Positions 34,989 to 44,440 of a stretch of DNA of 64,000 nucleotides are shown here, in pieces. The notes below the pieces were generated by a model. It searched no databases. It saw nothing but the letters and a program-made list of their open reading frames with translations, and was not told the DNA's origin. Within the stretch, counting starts at the first letter, position 1. Every line of letters begins with the position of its first letter. The translations under genes were made by a program, and so were the position numbers. Source of the stretch: Bacteroidetes bacterium UBA7662 (GTDB lineage: Bacteria; Bacteroidota; Bacteroidia; UBA7662); the NCBI GenBank assembly GCA_002483345.1, contig DLHS01000016.1, forward strand, positions 271,177-335,176, in the 5' to 3' direction.

Positions 34989-36023
34989 ATGATGATGTCA
35001 GGTCGCGGCTTGCATGCCCTCTTCTTTCTGCTCCCTTTGGGGCTATTCGGACAATCAAAGCCGGTAGCAATGCTTGACTCTGTCATTGCTATTGCAAGGT
35101 CGACGTCGATGTATGCGGAAACAGTAAACTGGGATTCCCTGCAGGTACAGCTTTATCAGAAAGCCGAAAAGGCCAAGAAAGCCGAGGATCTGAAGCCTGC
35201 CTTTGAAACCCTGCTGAATGCCTTGCGTGACCACCACGGGCGCATATTGCGGATGTCGGACTACTCCAATCTCGCTTATTTTACCGATTACCGGAACCGC
35301 CGTTACCGGGATCCGCGGCCCAAAAATTCGGATGTATGGGCGATGCTCAACGATACGGCCAGTCATTTCAGCTACCTCTTGCTCGACGGGCACATTGGCT
35401 ACCTGAAAATCGTGTCGGTAGGGCCCGGGGAGGACGTGGTGGCTGTAGCCAAAAATATACGGATGGCATTGCTCGAGCTGTACGGCCGGGGTGCCAACAG
35501 CTGGATCATCGATCTGCGTTACAACGGCGGTGGCAATATGCACCCCATGATGGCAGGTATTGCCCCCCTGGTGGGAGAAGGCAAAGTTGGCAGCGTGGTT
35601 ACCCTCGATCAGAAAAGGCTTTTTGACTGGGAAATCAAAAACAATAATTTCATTTATGCAGGTTATCAGGCCATAGACCTTCAACTGGCTCCCGCCTTCA
35701 AAAGCCCGCCTGCCGTCGCTGTCCTTACCAGCCGATATACGGTCAGTTCCGGAGAACTCGTAGCGACGGCTCTCAAAGGCCGGCCGGCAACCCGGTTTTT
35801 CGGAGAGGCAACCGGTGGTTTTACCACCAACAACGGCTGGGTTTTCGTGGGGGGAGAGCTTATCGTGAATATCTCCACCGGCATCTACTGCGACCGTTCG
35901 GGCAATGTGTACCCACACAATCTTCCGGTGGATCAGGAAGTTGTCTTTCAACCCGGTGTTTCGGTGTCGGAGGATGCCGGGGTACGCGCTGCCATGGATT
36001 GGCTGAAGGGGGCAGAGAAGTAA
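34989..36023 (+). CDS. S41-family (C-terminal-processing-like) peptidase
   Basis: The protein has 344 residues with a signal peptide (about residues 1-22, ...LGLFGQ). The S41 core is visible: GYLKIVSVG, WIIDLRYNGGGNMHPM, VAVLTSRYTVSSGELVATAL (candidate nucleophile S253 or S254) and FFGEATGGFTTNN. There is no PDZ domain, so it is shorter than classic Ctp proteases and more like tricorn-core or retinol-binding-type S41 proteins of Bacteroidota. It should act in the periplasm or outside the cell. Confidence 0.85.
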   Translation: MMMSGRGLHALFFLLPLGLFGQSKPVAMLDSVIAIARSTSMYAETVNWDSLQVQLYQKAEKAKKAEDLKPAFETLLNALRDHHGRILRMSDYSNLAYFTDYRNRRYRDPRPKNSDVWAMLNDTASHFSYLLLDGHIGYLKIVSVGPGEDVVAVAKNIRMALLELYGRGANSWIIDLRYNGGGNMHPMMAGIAPLVGEGKVGSVVTLDQKRLFDWEIKNNNFIYAGYQAIDLQLAPAFKSPPAVAVLTSRYTVSSGELVATALKGRPATRFFGEATGGFTTNNGWVFVGGELIVNISTGIYCDRSGNVYPHNLPVDQEVVFQPGVSVSEDAGVRAAMDWLKGAEK

Positions 36024-36088
36024 TTTCAGCTACCGGGTTTAGCAGCAGCAGCTATTCCGGGGTTTTCAGAAAAGCTCCGGCATTTCTT

Positions 36089-36886
36089 TCAGGCATTCTG
36101 AAAAACAAGCTCCTTCAGCAGTATATACACCCCCATCACCAGCACAAACCAGCCAAAGCCCTTTTTGAGCTTGCTGCCGTCGGTTTTGCGGGCCAGGAAA
36201 TTACCGGCAAAAATACCGGCGATGGCAATGGCCGTGATGGTGAGTATCAGCGTCCAGTCGGGCTGCAGATGTCCCAGATCGCCGGTGAAACCGATGAGTG
36301 ATTTGGCCGCAATGATCAACAGTGAGGTACCTACGGCCATTTTCATCGACAAACCTGTAAACAATACCAGGGCAGGGATGATGAGAAATCCGCCTCCGGC
36401 ACCTACCAGGCCCGTCAGCGTACCCACCACCAGCCCTTCGAGCAAAATCATGCCATAACGAAACCCGCCCGCTTTGGCACTGACCACCGGTTTTTTATCC
36501 TTTATCATAGAGATAGAGGCAAAAACCATCAGGACTGCAAACAGCAGCATCAGCAGCAAATCGCGGGTTAGCACAAAACCGGCTACCGTTGTTATTTCCA
36601 CAGGTATGGCCGGAACCAGCAGTGCCCGGGTAAGATAAACTGCCGCAATGCTCGGCAGACCAAATACCAGCGCCGTTTTGACATCTACCAGCCCCTCCCG
36701 ATACTTCGACCAACTGCCGACCAGACTCGTGGCGCCGACGATAAAGAGACTGTATGCCGTGGCCTCTACGGCGTTTATTCCGAACAGATAAACCAGAACA
36801 GGCACTGTAAGTATAGAACCACCCCCGCCAATGAGGCCAAGGGCAAGCCCGATCAGGGCAGAAGCAATGTAACCGGCTATCTCCAT
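36089..36886 (-). CDS. TauE/SafE-family sulfite exporter-like permease
   Basis: The protein has 265 residues and about eight membrane helices with the internal duplication typical of TauE/SafE. The first repeat starts ALIGLALGLIGGGGSILTVPVLV and the second GLVVGTLTGLVGAGGGFLIIPAL. Family members export sulfite, sulfoacetate or other small organic anions. A TAACTTTG -7-type element lies upstream at 36903-36910. Confidence 0.88.
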   Translation of the reverse strand: MEIAGYIASALIGLALGLIGGGGSILTVPVLVYLFGINAVEATAYSLFIVGATSLVGSWSKYREGLVDVKTALVFGLPSIAAVYLTRALLVPAIPVEITTVAGFVLTRDLLLMLLFAVLMVFASISMIKDKKPVVSAKAGGFRYGMILLEGLVVGTLTGLVGAGGGFLIIPALVLFTGLSMKMAVGTSLLIIAAKSLIGFTGDLGHLQPDWTLILTITAIAIAGIFAGNFLARKTDGSKLKKGFGWFVLVMGVYILLKELVFQNA

Positions 36887-36902
36887 GGGTTGTTTTTCTG
36901 TC

Positions 36903-36910
36903 CAAAGTTA
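36903..36910 (-). promoter_or_regulatory. Probable -7 element of the TauE/SafE gene
   Basis: The minus strand reads TAACTTTG, a full TAnnTTTG match, 17 bases before the start codon. A well-spaced -33 box is not seen. Confidence 0.4.
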
Positions 36911-37003
36911 GTGCAGCAGGACAAGCCGCAGGGTGACTCAGGTTACTTTCGGGCAGATTTTTAGGTAGAAACCCGTCAGCTATGGCATTGTCGTTGAAAA
37001 CTT

Positions 37004-37011
37004 TACCTTTG
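37004..37011 (+). promoter_or_regulatory. Probable -7 element upstream of the small ORF and dabA
   Basis: TACCTTTG matches TAnnTTTG and lies 16 bases before the GTG of the small secreted-protein gene and ~480 bases before dabA. No convincing -33 box at the usual spacing. Confidence 0.4.
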
Positions 37012-37027
37012 TCGTACTTCTTTCAAA

Positions 37028-37411
37028 GTGAGCACCCGGATCTTATCAGGATTTACCCAGCGCATCCTGCCAGCCTTGCTGGTATTGATTGCATTCATCG
37101 CGCAGGGAGGAAGTCTGCTTCCGGCAAATCCCGGCCCGCTCCGTTTAACGGACATCGCTTCTGAATACAATTTTACCCCTGCCTCTCTTTCTGCCGCCGA
37201 TTACGGCCACTATGCCCTGCTTGCTACGGCGGAAAGCACCGAAAATGAATCGCAGGAAGAAGAAAGCAAACCTGAACTGCTCCCCGGGCAGCTGGTTTTC
37301 GAACCTGGCATGGTCCGGGCACGCCTTAAAACGGGTACATTCACCCGCTTCTTCTCCCTCACCGTTCCCCTTTACATCCGTTATCATCGCTGGAAAACCC
37401 CAGGTTGTTAA
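37028..37411 (+). CDS. Small single-pass membrane or secreted protein upstream of dabA
   Basis: The protein has 127 residues from GTG 37028. It has a basic then hydrophobic N-terminus (ILPALLVLIAFIAQG), an acidic middle (TENESQEEESKPE) and a basic aromatic tail (YIRYHRW). I recognise no family. It ends 80 bases before dabA on the same strand, under a plausible promoter element at 37004, and could be part of the inorganic-carbon operon. It resembles the orphan protein at 16481 in size and layout, but not clearly in sequence. Confidence 0.5.
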   Translation: MSTRILSGFTQRILPALLVLIAFIAQGGSLLPANPGPLRLTDIASEYNFTPASLSAADYGHYALLATAESTENESQEEESKPELLPGQLVFEPGMVRARLKTGTFTRFFSLTVPLYIRYHRWKTPGC

Positions 37412-37491
37412 TCGTTTCTACGCACCGGGCAGCTCCCGGTATTGGTTGCTTCTGACGAAGCTTTTGTCCACCCGAAACGATTTAACCATGT

Positions 37492-39996
37492 ATGAAAACC
37501 AACAACGCTTCCTTCGATGAGCAGCATGTGCTGCATTGGCTGAAGCACTATTTGCCTGCACAAGCCCCGTTGAAGGACTTCGTGCACCACAATACCCTTC
37601 ACGCTTTCGAACAACTGCCTTTCCACGACGCCCTGCGTCAGGCATCGGCCTTGTTCGGCTACAAAGTATATCTCCGGCTCGATGAATACCGTACCCGGTT
37701 CCGGGAGGGAGAGATCCATGAAACCGTCCTCAACCGGCTGCTCCGGGAAGAATTTGACCCTGCGGAAGCGGAAAGCTGGAAACACGCGATGCTGTATGAC
37801 AACTATGCCGGGAACCTGAAAGCCCGTGTGGGCAGCGTGCGTGACCAATGGAAAGAAAAAGTACACATACAACTCGACAAAGGCGTACACCCCCTTTTGT
37901 TCCGTACCGTGGGCAGCTATCTCGACCAGGGCTTTTCAAGCTGGAAATTCCCCGTCTCCTCCAGGGGATTTCTGGCATCGCTGCGCGAGCTTGACCGCAA
38001 AAGCTATTACCGCATCTTCAAAAACAAAAGGGTAAGAGCCCTGCTCAAATCCTCTACCCTCAGCATTACCAGGCTGTTGCAGCTGATAGTGGGGGATGAG
38101 AAGTATTTCGAACACTACCTCATCGACCAGCAATTTGCCCATCCGGGCTGGTCGGGTATGGTGAGCAGGATTGAAGACCAACCTGAAAGCCTGCTTGACC
38201 GACGAAAAATCAGCCTGCAGGAGTTCATCCTTTTCGAGTTGCTGCTCGAACTGGATGCCCTCTACTCGCGTCTGGGCGATCATTTCAGGCCGCTGAGCAG
38301 CTGGCTGGACGGTGAACGGACTGATTTATTCGCGCCTACGCCCGAAACCACCTTTAACCGGGTTTGCCGGCTGTGGCAGGAAGCCTGGGAATGGAGCTAT
38401 TATGACCAGGTCCTCGCCGGAATGCAACAAAGTCCTGCACCGACAGCTGCTGTAAAAAGGCCCGGCTTTCAGGCGTTTTTCTGCATCGACGACCGGGAAT
38501 GTTCTTTCCGCCGTTATCTCGAACAGGAAGATCCGCAGGCGGTAACCTATGGTACGCCCGGATTTTTTCAGATAGATGCCTTCTTTCAGCCCGAACACGG
38601 TCGTTTTTTCACCAAAATATGCCCGGCGCCGTTGAACCCGCAATACCTCATCCGGGAAAAGGAAAGCAGTGTCAGGCATCAGACCGACCGCCATTTTGGT
38701 TTACAACAATATGGATTGCCCGGGGGCTGGGTGATGTCTCAAACGCTGGGCTTTGTATCGGCTTTCCGCTTGCTGCGCAACATCTTTTTACCCGGTGAAA
38801 GCCCGGCCATGGTTTCATCGTTCCGTCACATGGATCCACACGGAAAACTGAGTGTCTTATCGCAAGGTGATCAGCTCAGGGGCCTCCAGATAGGATATAC
38901 CCATGTCGAAATGGCCAACCGCATCGAAAAAATACTGCGGAGCACCGGCCTCACGGATGGATTTGCACCGCTTATTTACTTCGTGGGTCACGGCGCCAGC
39001 AGTGTCAACAACACCCATTATGCGGGTTACGATTGCGGTGCCTGCAGTGGCCGGCCCGGTTCGGTAAACGCCCGGGTAGCTGCGCAGATGGCCAACGATC
39101 CGCAGGTTCGTTCCCTTTTGGCTGAAAGAGGCCTTCACATCCCGGAAAACACCCGCTTTGTGAGTGCGCTCCGCGACACCACCCGCGACGAAATAGTCTG
39201 GTACGACGAAGAACAGCTTTTACCCGAACTCAAATTGTTGCATAAGCAACATAAAATAAGTTTCGAAAAGGCTCTGACAGCGAATGCCCGGGAGCGGGCC
39301 AGACGGTTTGTGCTGATGGATATCCGACAGCCGGCCGGAAAGCTGCATGAACAGGTAAAACTGCGGTCGTTGTCACTCTTCGAACCCAGGCCTGAACTTA
39401 ACCATGCCACCAATGCCCTTTGTGTGGTGGGGAAGCGAGACCTGACCCATAACCTCTTTCTCGACAGGCGTTCGTTTATGAATTCCTACGATGCAACCAT
39501 TGATACAGATGGAAACCAGCTTCTCAGCATACTTCAGGCAGCGACACCCGTTTGCGGAGGTATTAACCTGGAGTATTATTTCTCCCGGGTAGACAACTAC
39601 AAATTGGGTGCAGGCACCAAACTCCCTCACAATGTGATGGGGCTGATTGGGGTAGCGAATGGCATGGATGGCGATTTACGTCCGGGCCTGCCCAGTCAGA
39701 TGGTAGAGGTGCACGACCCGTTGCGGTTGCTCATGGTGGTAGAACAACACCCTGATGTATTGCTGAATGTTATCCAAAGGGATGCCGTCATGTACAACTG
39801 GTATCAAAAAGGCTGGGTACAACTGGTGGCCATCACGCCCGGAGACCGCCGCTGTTTTCGCTTCCGTGGAGACAAATTCGAAGCCTATACACCGCAAAAG
39901 ACGCTGCTGCCGGTCGTTGGCGATCTGGGATCATTCGTCGTGTCCGGCTCTGGCAATCTGCCCGTGAGTCTGTTAAAAACGGGAGGTAACCCATGA
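37492..39996 (+). CDS. dabA: DabA-type inorganic carbon transporter subunit (DUF2309)
   Basis: The protein has 834 residues. DUF2309/DabA proteins are beta-carbonic-anhydrase-like Zn proteins that, with the membrane subunit DabB, accumulate bicarbonate by energy-coupled CO2 hydration. The four residues expected at the zinc site are present with family spacing: C331 and D333 (FFCIDDRECSF), H500 (FVGHGASS) and C515 (GYDCGACSG). It begins with the helical QHVLHWLKHYLPAQAPL segment and DFVHHNTLHAFEQLPF. The stop overlaps the dabB start (ATGA), so the two are translationally coupled. Confidence 0.93.
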   Translation: MKTNNASFDEQHVLHWLKHYLPAQAPLKDFVHHNTLHAFEQLPFHDALRQASALFGYKVYLRLDEYRTRFREGEIHETVLNRLLREEFDPAEAESWKHAMLYDNYAGNLKARVGSVRDQWKEKVHIQLDKGVHPLLFRTVGSYLDQGFSSWKFPVSSRGFLASLRELDRKSYYRIFKNKRVRALLKSSTLSITRLLQLIVGDEKYFEHYLIDQQFAHPGWSGMVSRIEDQPESLLDRRKISLQEFILFELLLELDALYSRLGDHFRPLSSWLDGERTDLFAPTPETTFNRVCRLWQEAWEWSYYDQVLAGMQQSPAPTAAVKRPGFQAFFCIDDRECSFRRYLEQEDPQAVTYGTPGFFQIDAFFQPEHGRFFTKICPAPLNPQYLIREKESSVRHQTDRHFGLQQYGLPGGWVMSQTLGFVSAFRLLRNIFLPGESPAMVSSFRHMDPHGKLSVLSQGDQLRGLQIGYTHVEMANRIEKILRSTGLTDGFAPLIYFVGHGASSVNNTHYAGYDCGACSGRPGSVNARVAAQMANDPQVRSLLAERGLHIPENTRFVSALRDTTRDEIVWYDEEQLLPELKLLHKQHKISFEKALTANARERARRFVLMDIRQPAGKLHEQVKLRSLSLFEPRPELNHATNALCVVGKRDLTHNLFLDRRSFMNSYDATIDTDGNQLLSILQAATPVCGGINLEYYFSRVDNYKLGAGTKLPHNVMGLIGVANGMDGDLRPGLPSQMVEVHDPLRLLMVVEQHPDVLLNVIQRDAVMYNWYQKGWVQLVAITPGDRRCFRFRGDKFEAYTPQKTLLPVVGDLGSFVVSGSGNLPVSLLKTGGNP

Positions 39997-41864
39997 GTTA
40001 CTGGCTGCAGTTTTTCATACTGGTGCCCTTGCTGGGCTTTTTGATCAGCCTTACCATTCCCGGCAGCCGCGAACGCTGGCTGTCGCGTACTGCCTATCTC
40101 ACGAGCGGTGTGCAAATGACGGGTATCCTCATATTTATCAGCTACTGGCTGCTTCACGGGGCTCCTTCACTGAATCTGGTGGAATTAACCCTCTACCGGG
40201 ATACCCACAACAGTTTTCTGCTCGATTTTTATTTCGATAAAATCACGGCGGTTTATCTGGTCGTGGGCAGCCTGCTTACCTTCCTCATTACCCTCTACAG
40301 TCGCTATTATCTCCACCGGGAGGCGGGTTACAAACGTTTCTTCAACACCATCCTCTTCTTTTTCACGGCCTATCAGCTGGTGATTTTCGCGGGAAATTTT
40401 GAAACACTGTTTCTGGGCTGGGAGATGCTTGGCCTGTCATCCTTTTTACTGATTGCCTTTTACCGCGACCGCTATTTACCTGTACGCAATGCTGTGAAGG
40501 TGTTTTCAATTTACCGGATAGGAGATGTAGGCATACTGCTGGCCATGTGGGCGAGTCATCACCTGTGGCACGAAAACGTGAGTTTTATGAAACTCAGCAA
40601 CTATGAGCTGGTACATGACCACCTGCTGCAACACGGTGGAACGGCTTTGTTCATTTCGCTGATGTTGCTGCTGGGTGCTGCTGTGAAATCAGCCCAGCTG
40701 CCCTTCAGCTCCTGGCTGCCCCGCGCCATGGAAGGCCCTACCCCGTCGAGCGCCATTTTTTACGGCTCCTTGTCGGTACACCTTGGTGCCTTTTTGCTGC
40801 TGCGGACCATGCCATTCTGGGAACACCAGCTTTCAGTGCGCATCCTGATCGGGTTGGTGGGTATAAGTACAAGTGCCATCGCCTATGCCATCGCCCGCGT
40901 GCAGTCGACTGCCAAAAGTCAGATTGCTTATGCATCGGTGGCACAAATAGGACTCATTTTTCTGGAGATAGCCCTTGGCTGGACCAATCTGGCCTTGTTT
41001 CACTTTGCCGGGAATGCTTTTTTAAGGACCTATCAGTTGCTGGTATCCCCTTCGGTGGTGAGTTACCTCATACGAAACCAGTTTTACCACTTCAAACCCC
41101 GTGAGCACAGCATCGAGGACAGCTATCCGAAGCGGATTGAATACACCTTTTATTTGTTGTCGCTCAAAGAATGGCACCTGGATCAGGGCATCAACCGTTT
41201 GTTTTTCGCGCCGCTGAAGCGTATCGGAAAACGACTCGATTTTATCCGCGTAAGCAATGTGATGTACCTGTTCGGTTTGTCGTTTGGCCTGGCCTTGTGG
41301 CTGTTCCTGAATCCCGGTCAGTTGAATCCGAAATACGCAGTCTATCTCCCGGAGTGGTTTGCCCTGATCGGCCTCTTACTGGTTCTGAAAGCTTTTTCGG
41401 AAAAGATGTACCCCAGACTGGTGGTTTTACTGGTATCGATGGGGCATGCCTGGCTAACCCTGGCGGTTTCATTCAACGAGCACTTTAACCTGGGGCATAC
41501 CCTCCTCTACCTCAGCGGTATTATACCGGGGGCAGTGCTGGCGTATGGTTGCCTGCAATACCTGCGAAACCGCGAACGGCCGTTTTTCGATCTGAACCAG
41601 TATTACGGGCATCAGTATGAATACCCGACCCTCGGTTTTGTGTTCCTGCTTGGTTCGCTGGGGGTGATGGGTTTCCCTATCAGTCCTACTTTTATCGGGC
41701 TCGACCTGCTCCTCAGCCACATCAGGGAAGATCAGTTTGTGCTGGCCTTTTTGAGCGCCCTGAGTTACGTGGTCGGGGGCATCGCCCTCATCCGGGTTTA
41801 TGCCCGCCTGTTTTTAGGTCCGCACATCAAAACCGACCACGAAACACCGTACCGCTCTTCCTGA
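39993..41864 (+). CDS. dabB: DabB-type membrane subunit (proton-conducting, NuoL/Mrp-like)
   Basis: The protein has 623 residues and about 14 membrane helices. The NuoL/MrpA-type proton channel core is clear: FETLFLGWEMLGLSSFLLIAFYR, LLGAAVKSAQLPFSSWLPRAMEGPTPSSA, and the following helix with SVHLGAFLL. In DAC systems this subunit couples cation flux to DabA. It is directly coupled to dabA and has no other complex I genes around it, which excludes respiratory complex I or an Mrp antiporter operon. Confidence 0.92.
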   Translation: MSYWLQFFILVPLLGFLISLTIPGSRERWLSRTAYLTSGVQMTGILIFISYWLLHGAPSLNLVELTLYRDTHNSFLLDFYFDKITAVYLVVGSLLTFLITLYSRYYLHREAGYKRFFNTILFFFTAYQLVIFAGNFETLFLGWEMLGLSSFLLIAFYRDRYLPVRNAVKVFSIYRIGDVGILLAMWASHHLWHENVSFMKLSNYELVHDHLLQHGGTALFISLMLLLGAAVKSAQLPFSSWLPRAMEGPTPSSAIFYGSLSVHLGAFLLLRTMPFWEHQLSVRILIGLVGISTSAIAYAIARVQSTAKSQIAYASVAQIGLIFLEIALGWTNLALFHFAGNAFLRTYQLLVSPSVVSYLIRNQFYHFKPREHSIEDSYPKRIEYTFYLLSLKEWHLDQGINRLFFAPLKRIGKRLDFIRVSNVMYLFGLSFGLALWLFLNPGQLNPKYAVYLPEWFALIGLLLVLKAFSEKMYPRLVVLLVSMGHAWLTLAVSFNEHFNLGHTLLYLSGIIPGAVLAYGCLQYLRNRERPFFDLNQYYGHQYEYPTLGFVFLLGSLGVMGFPISPTFIGLDLLLSHIREDQFVLAFLSALSYVVGGIALIRVYARLFLGPHIKTDHETPYRSS

Positions 41865-41890
41865 TACCTTTTTTAGCTGCCGCCAATCAA

Positions 41891-41918
41891 ACCGCCTTTC
41901 AAAGCCGGACAAGGCGGT
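41891..41918. other. Inverted repeat between dabB and sulP
   Basis: ACCGCCTT (41891-41898) and AAGGCGGT (41911-41918) form a perfect 8-bp stem in the 89-base gap. No U-run follows, so a processing or stability hairpin is more likely than a full terminator. Confidence 0.5.
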
Positions 41919-41953
41919 AGCGTATCCCATCCACCCCCTTTCAAAAAAATAAC

Positions 41954-43582
41954 ATGACCTCTCCTAAAAAAAATATCCCGCAGGCCGGTCTTTCCGGACT
42001 CAAAACCAACTGGAAAGCGGATTTACTTTCCGGCTTCCTCGTCTTTTTAATCGCCCTGCCGCTTTGTCTGGGCATCTCCATGGCTTCCGGGTTTCCACCG
42101 GTTGCCGGCATCTTTACAGCCATCATCGGTGGCATCCTCGTCAGTTTTTTCGGTGGTTCACAGCTCACCATCAAAGGCCCGGCCGCGGGTTTGATCGTCA
42201 TCGCGCTGGGCGCGGTAGAAGAACTCGGGCGTGGCAATGCCATGCAGGGTTACCAACTGGCGCTGGCCGTGGTAGTGGCAGCAGGTGTATTACAAATCAT
42301 CTTCGGGCTTTTAAAATCAGGTATTCTCAGTGACTTTTTCCCATCAGCAGCCGTGCATGGCATGCTGGCTGCCATCGGCATCATCATAGCGGCCAAACAG
42401 TTGCATACGCTGGTAGGGGTAAAGCCGGTCGGCAAGGAAACCATCGACCTCTTGCTCGAACTGCCTGCCTCCTTCCGGCAGCTGAACCCGGAAATCGCCA
42501 TCATCGGCACCATCAGCCTGCTCATCCTCTTCCTTTTTCCGCTGGTGAAAAACAAATACGTGAAGATGGTGCCCGCACCCCTGCTTGTCATCCTGGTCTC
42601 CATTCCGCTGGGCATGTATTTCGATCTTGAGCATGAGCACAAATACCTCTTCCTCGATCACCATACCTATTCAATCGGCCCCCGTTTTCTGGTCACCCTG
42701 CCCGATAATCTGTTGTCGGCCATTACATTCCCTGATTTCTCTCAACTGTTTACAGGCACTTCCCTGAAGTATGTCGCCATGTTTGCCCTTGTGGGAAGTC
42801 TTGAGTCGCTGTTAAGCAGCAAAGCCATCGACACCCTCGATCCCTGGAAACGGAAATCAAACATGAACCGCGACCTCATCGGGGTGGGGGTGGGTAATAC
42901 GCTGGCAGGTTTTATCGGTGGTTTGCCAATGATTTCTGAAATCGTCCGTAGTTCAGCCAACATCAACAACGGAGGCAGAACCTGGTGGTCGAATGTGTTC
43001 CATGGCCTCTTTCTGCTCATTTTTGTGGCGTTTTTTCCGATGCTCATCCACCACATTCCGCTGACCGCCCTAGCGGCCATGCTGATCTTTACAGGCTACC
43101 GGCTGGCATCTCCCAAAGCATTTTACCAGACCTATAAAATCGGGAAAGAGCAGCTGCTGATTTTCGTCATCACCATTGTAACCACCCTGGCGACCGATTT
43201 ACTGGTCGGAATCGGGGTGGGCATACTCGCCAAACTCCTGATGCACTTCGTCAACGGACTACCCGCACGGTATATGTTTAAACCCCTGTTTACGGTAACC
43301 CATGTAGAGGAAACCGATGAATATACGGTTGACGTCTTCCACTCGGCAGTATTCAGCAATTTCATCAAACTCAAAAAATCGCTCGACAGCCTGCCCCGCC
43401 AGCGCCACCTCATCATCGATTTCAGCAGCGCGAACCTGATTGACCATACCGTAATGGAAAACCTGCATCACTACCAGCATGATTATGAGCATGAAGGCGG
43501 TAAATTTTCCATCGTCGGCCTTGAAAAACACCGGAAACTATCCAATCACCACCTGGCCGTTCACAAAAGTCACCGCAAATAA
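41954..43582 (+). CDS. SulP-family inorganic anion transporter with STAS domain
   Basis: The protein has 542 residues: a SulP transport domain (about 15-430) with SGFLVFLIALPLCLGISMASGFPPVAG and GPAAGLIVIALGAVEEL, and a C-terminal STAS domain (about 450-540) with IIDFSSANLIDHTVMENL. SulP proteins move bicarbonate, sulfate or other anions; BicA is the bicarbonate-importing member in cyanobacteria. Its position 90 bases after dabAB argues for bicarbonate as substrate, by context only. Confidence 0.9.
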   Translation: MTSPKKNIPQAGLSGLKTNWKADLLSGFLVFLIALPLCLGISMASGFPPVAGIFTAIIGGILVSFFGGSQLTIKGPAAGLIVIALGAVEELGRGNAMQGYQLALAVVVAAGVLQIIFGLLKSGILSDFFPSAAVHGMLAAIGIIIAAKQLHTLVGVKPVGKETIDLLLELPASFRQLNPEIAIIGTISLLILFLFPLVKNKYVKMVPAPLLVILVSIPLGMYFDLEHEHKYLFLDHHTYSIGPRFLVTLPDNLLSAITFPDFSQLFTGTSLKYVAMFALVGSLESLLSSKAIDTLDPWKRKSNMNRDLIGVGVGNTLAGFIGGLPMISEIVRSSANINNGGRTWWSNVFHGLFLLIFVAFFPMLIHHIPLTALAAMLIFTGYRLASPKAFYQTYKIGKEQLLIFVITIVTTLATDLLVGIGVGILAKLLMHFVNGLPARYMFKPLFTVTHVEETDEYTVDVFHSAVFSNFIKLKKSLDSLPRQRHLIIDFSSANLIDHTVMENLHHYQHDYEHEGGKFSIVGLEKHRKLSNHHLAVHKSHRK

Positions 43583-43590
43583 AAACTGCG

Positions 43591-43644
43591 GCAACAGTCC
43601 CGGGTAACGGCAAAAGCCGTTGCCGGGGCTGTTGCTGCCTTTTC
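43591..43644 (+). terminator. Terminator after sulP
   Basis: GCAACAG...CCCGG...AACGGC pairs with GCCGTT...CCGGG...CTGTTGC (43591-43635) as a long interrupted stem with an AAAA loop, followed by TGCCTTTT. It separates sulP from the DUF2490 gene, although read-through is possible. Confidence 0.75.
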
Positions 43645-43662
43645 CATCCAAAAATTATCCTG

Positions 43663-44436
43663 ATGTACACCAGAACCATCTTTTATACCCTCTCTTCCCT
43701 TTTTATTTTCAGCCTTGCCGCTGCAGGGCAGAGCCCCACCCGACAACAGGTCGACCAAACCCATGGCTGGTATGTTTATACCGGCAACCACCGCCTTAGT
43801 GACCGGTGGAGTATCCATACCGAGTACCAATGGCGCCGTGATGGCCTGATTCGGAACTGGCAGCAATCGTTACTGCGGCTGGGTGTGGATTACCACCTCC
43901 GGCCCGACGTGATTTTCACGGCGGGTTATGCCTGGATTGTGACCTTCCCATACGGTGCACAACCGGTGGCCACCACCGTCAGCGAAGACCAGCTCTGGCA
44001 GCAGTTGCTGCTCAAACAAAGTGTGGGCAGCATCCGCATCAGCCACCGCCTGCGGAACGAAGAGCGCTGGATAGGCCATTACCTGCCCCAGGCCAACGGA
44101 GATTTCCGGCAGGACGGCCATACCTATGCCGACCGCTTCCGGTACCGGCTGGGGGCCGAAATTCCGCTGAACCGGAAGAAATTCGAGACCGGCACCCTGT
44201 TTCTCGCCTGTTCCGATGAGCTTTTTGTGAATTATGGCCCGAATACACAACGCAACCGCTTTGATCAGAACTGGTTGGTGACGGCATTGGGTTACCAGTT
44301 CAGTCCCCACGGCAGCGTGCAACTGGGTTATCTGCAGCAGTTACTGGTTAAGGGTGATGGTATACACGAGGAGCGCAACCATACGCTGTTGCTGTCGGTG
44401 AACTACAGCATGGGCTATGGGCAGGCTGAACGATGA
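43663..44436 (+). CDS. DUF2490 outer-membrane-like protein
   Basis: The protein has 257 residues with a signal peptide (to about residue 22, ...SLAAAGQ). The rest is rich in alternating beta strands with aromatic ends (WSIHTEYQWRRDGL, VIFTAGYAWIV, SIRISHRLRNEERW, LGYQFSPHGSVQLGYLQQ), the pattern of a small outer-membrane beta-barrel. This matches the DUF2490 family. It follows sulP and might be an outer-membrane pore for the same cluster, but no function is known. Confidence 0.75.
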   Translation: MYTRTIFYTLSSLFIFSLAAAGQSPTRQQVDQTHGWYVYTGNHRLSDRWSIHTEYQWRRDGLIRNWQQSLLRLGVDYHLRPDVIFTAGYAWIVTFPYGAQPVATTVSEDQLWQQLLLKQSVGSIRISHRLRNEERWIGHYLPQANGDFRQDGHTYADRFRYRLGAEIPLNRKKFETGTLFLACSDELFVNYGPNTQRNRFDQNWLVTALGYQFSPHGSVQLGYLQQLLVKGDGIHEERNHTLLLSVNYSMGYGQAER

Positions 44437-44440
44437 AGTG

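Noticed and set aside
35055..35951. 298-codon ORF opposite the S41 peptidase
   Set aside because: It is entirely antisense to a gene with a signal peptide and conserved S41 motifs.
39993..41864. Respiratory complex I (NuoL) gene
   Set aside because: No other nuo gene is present and the gene is translationally coupled to dabA, so DabB is the better call.
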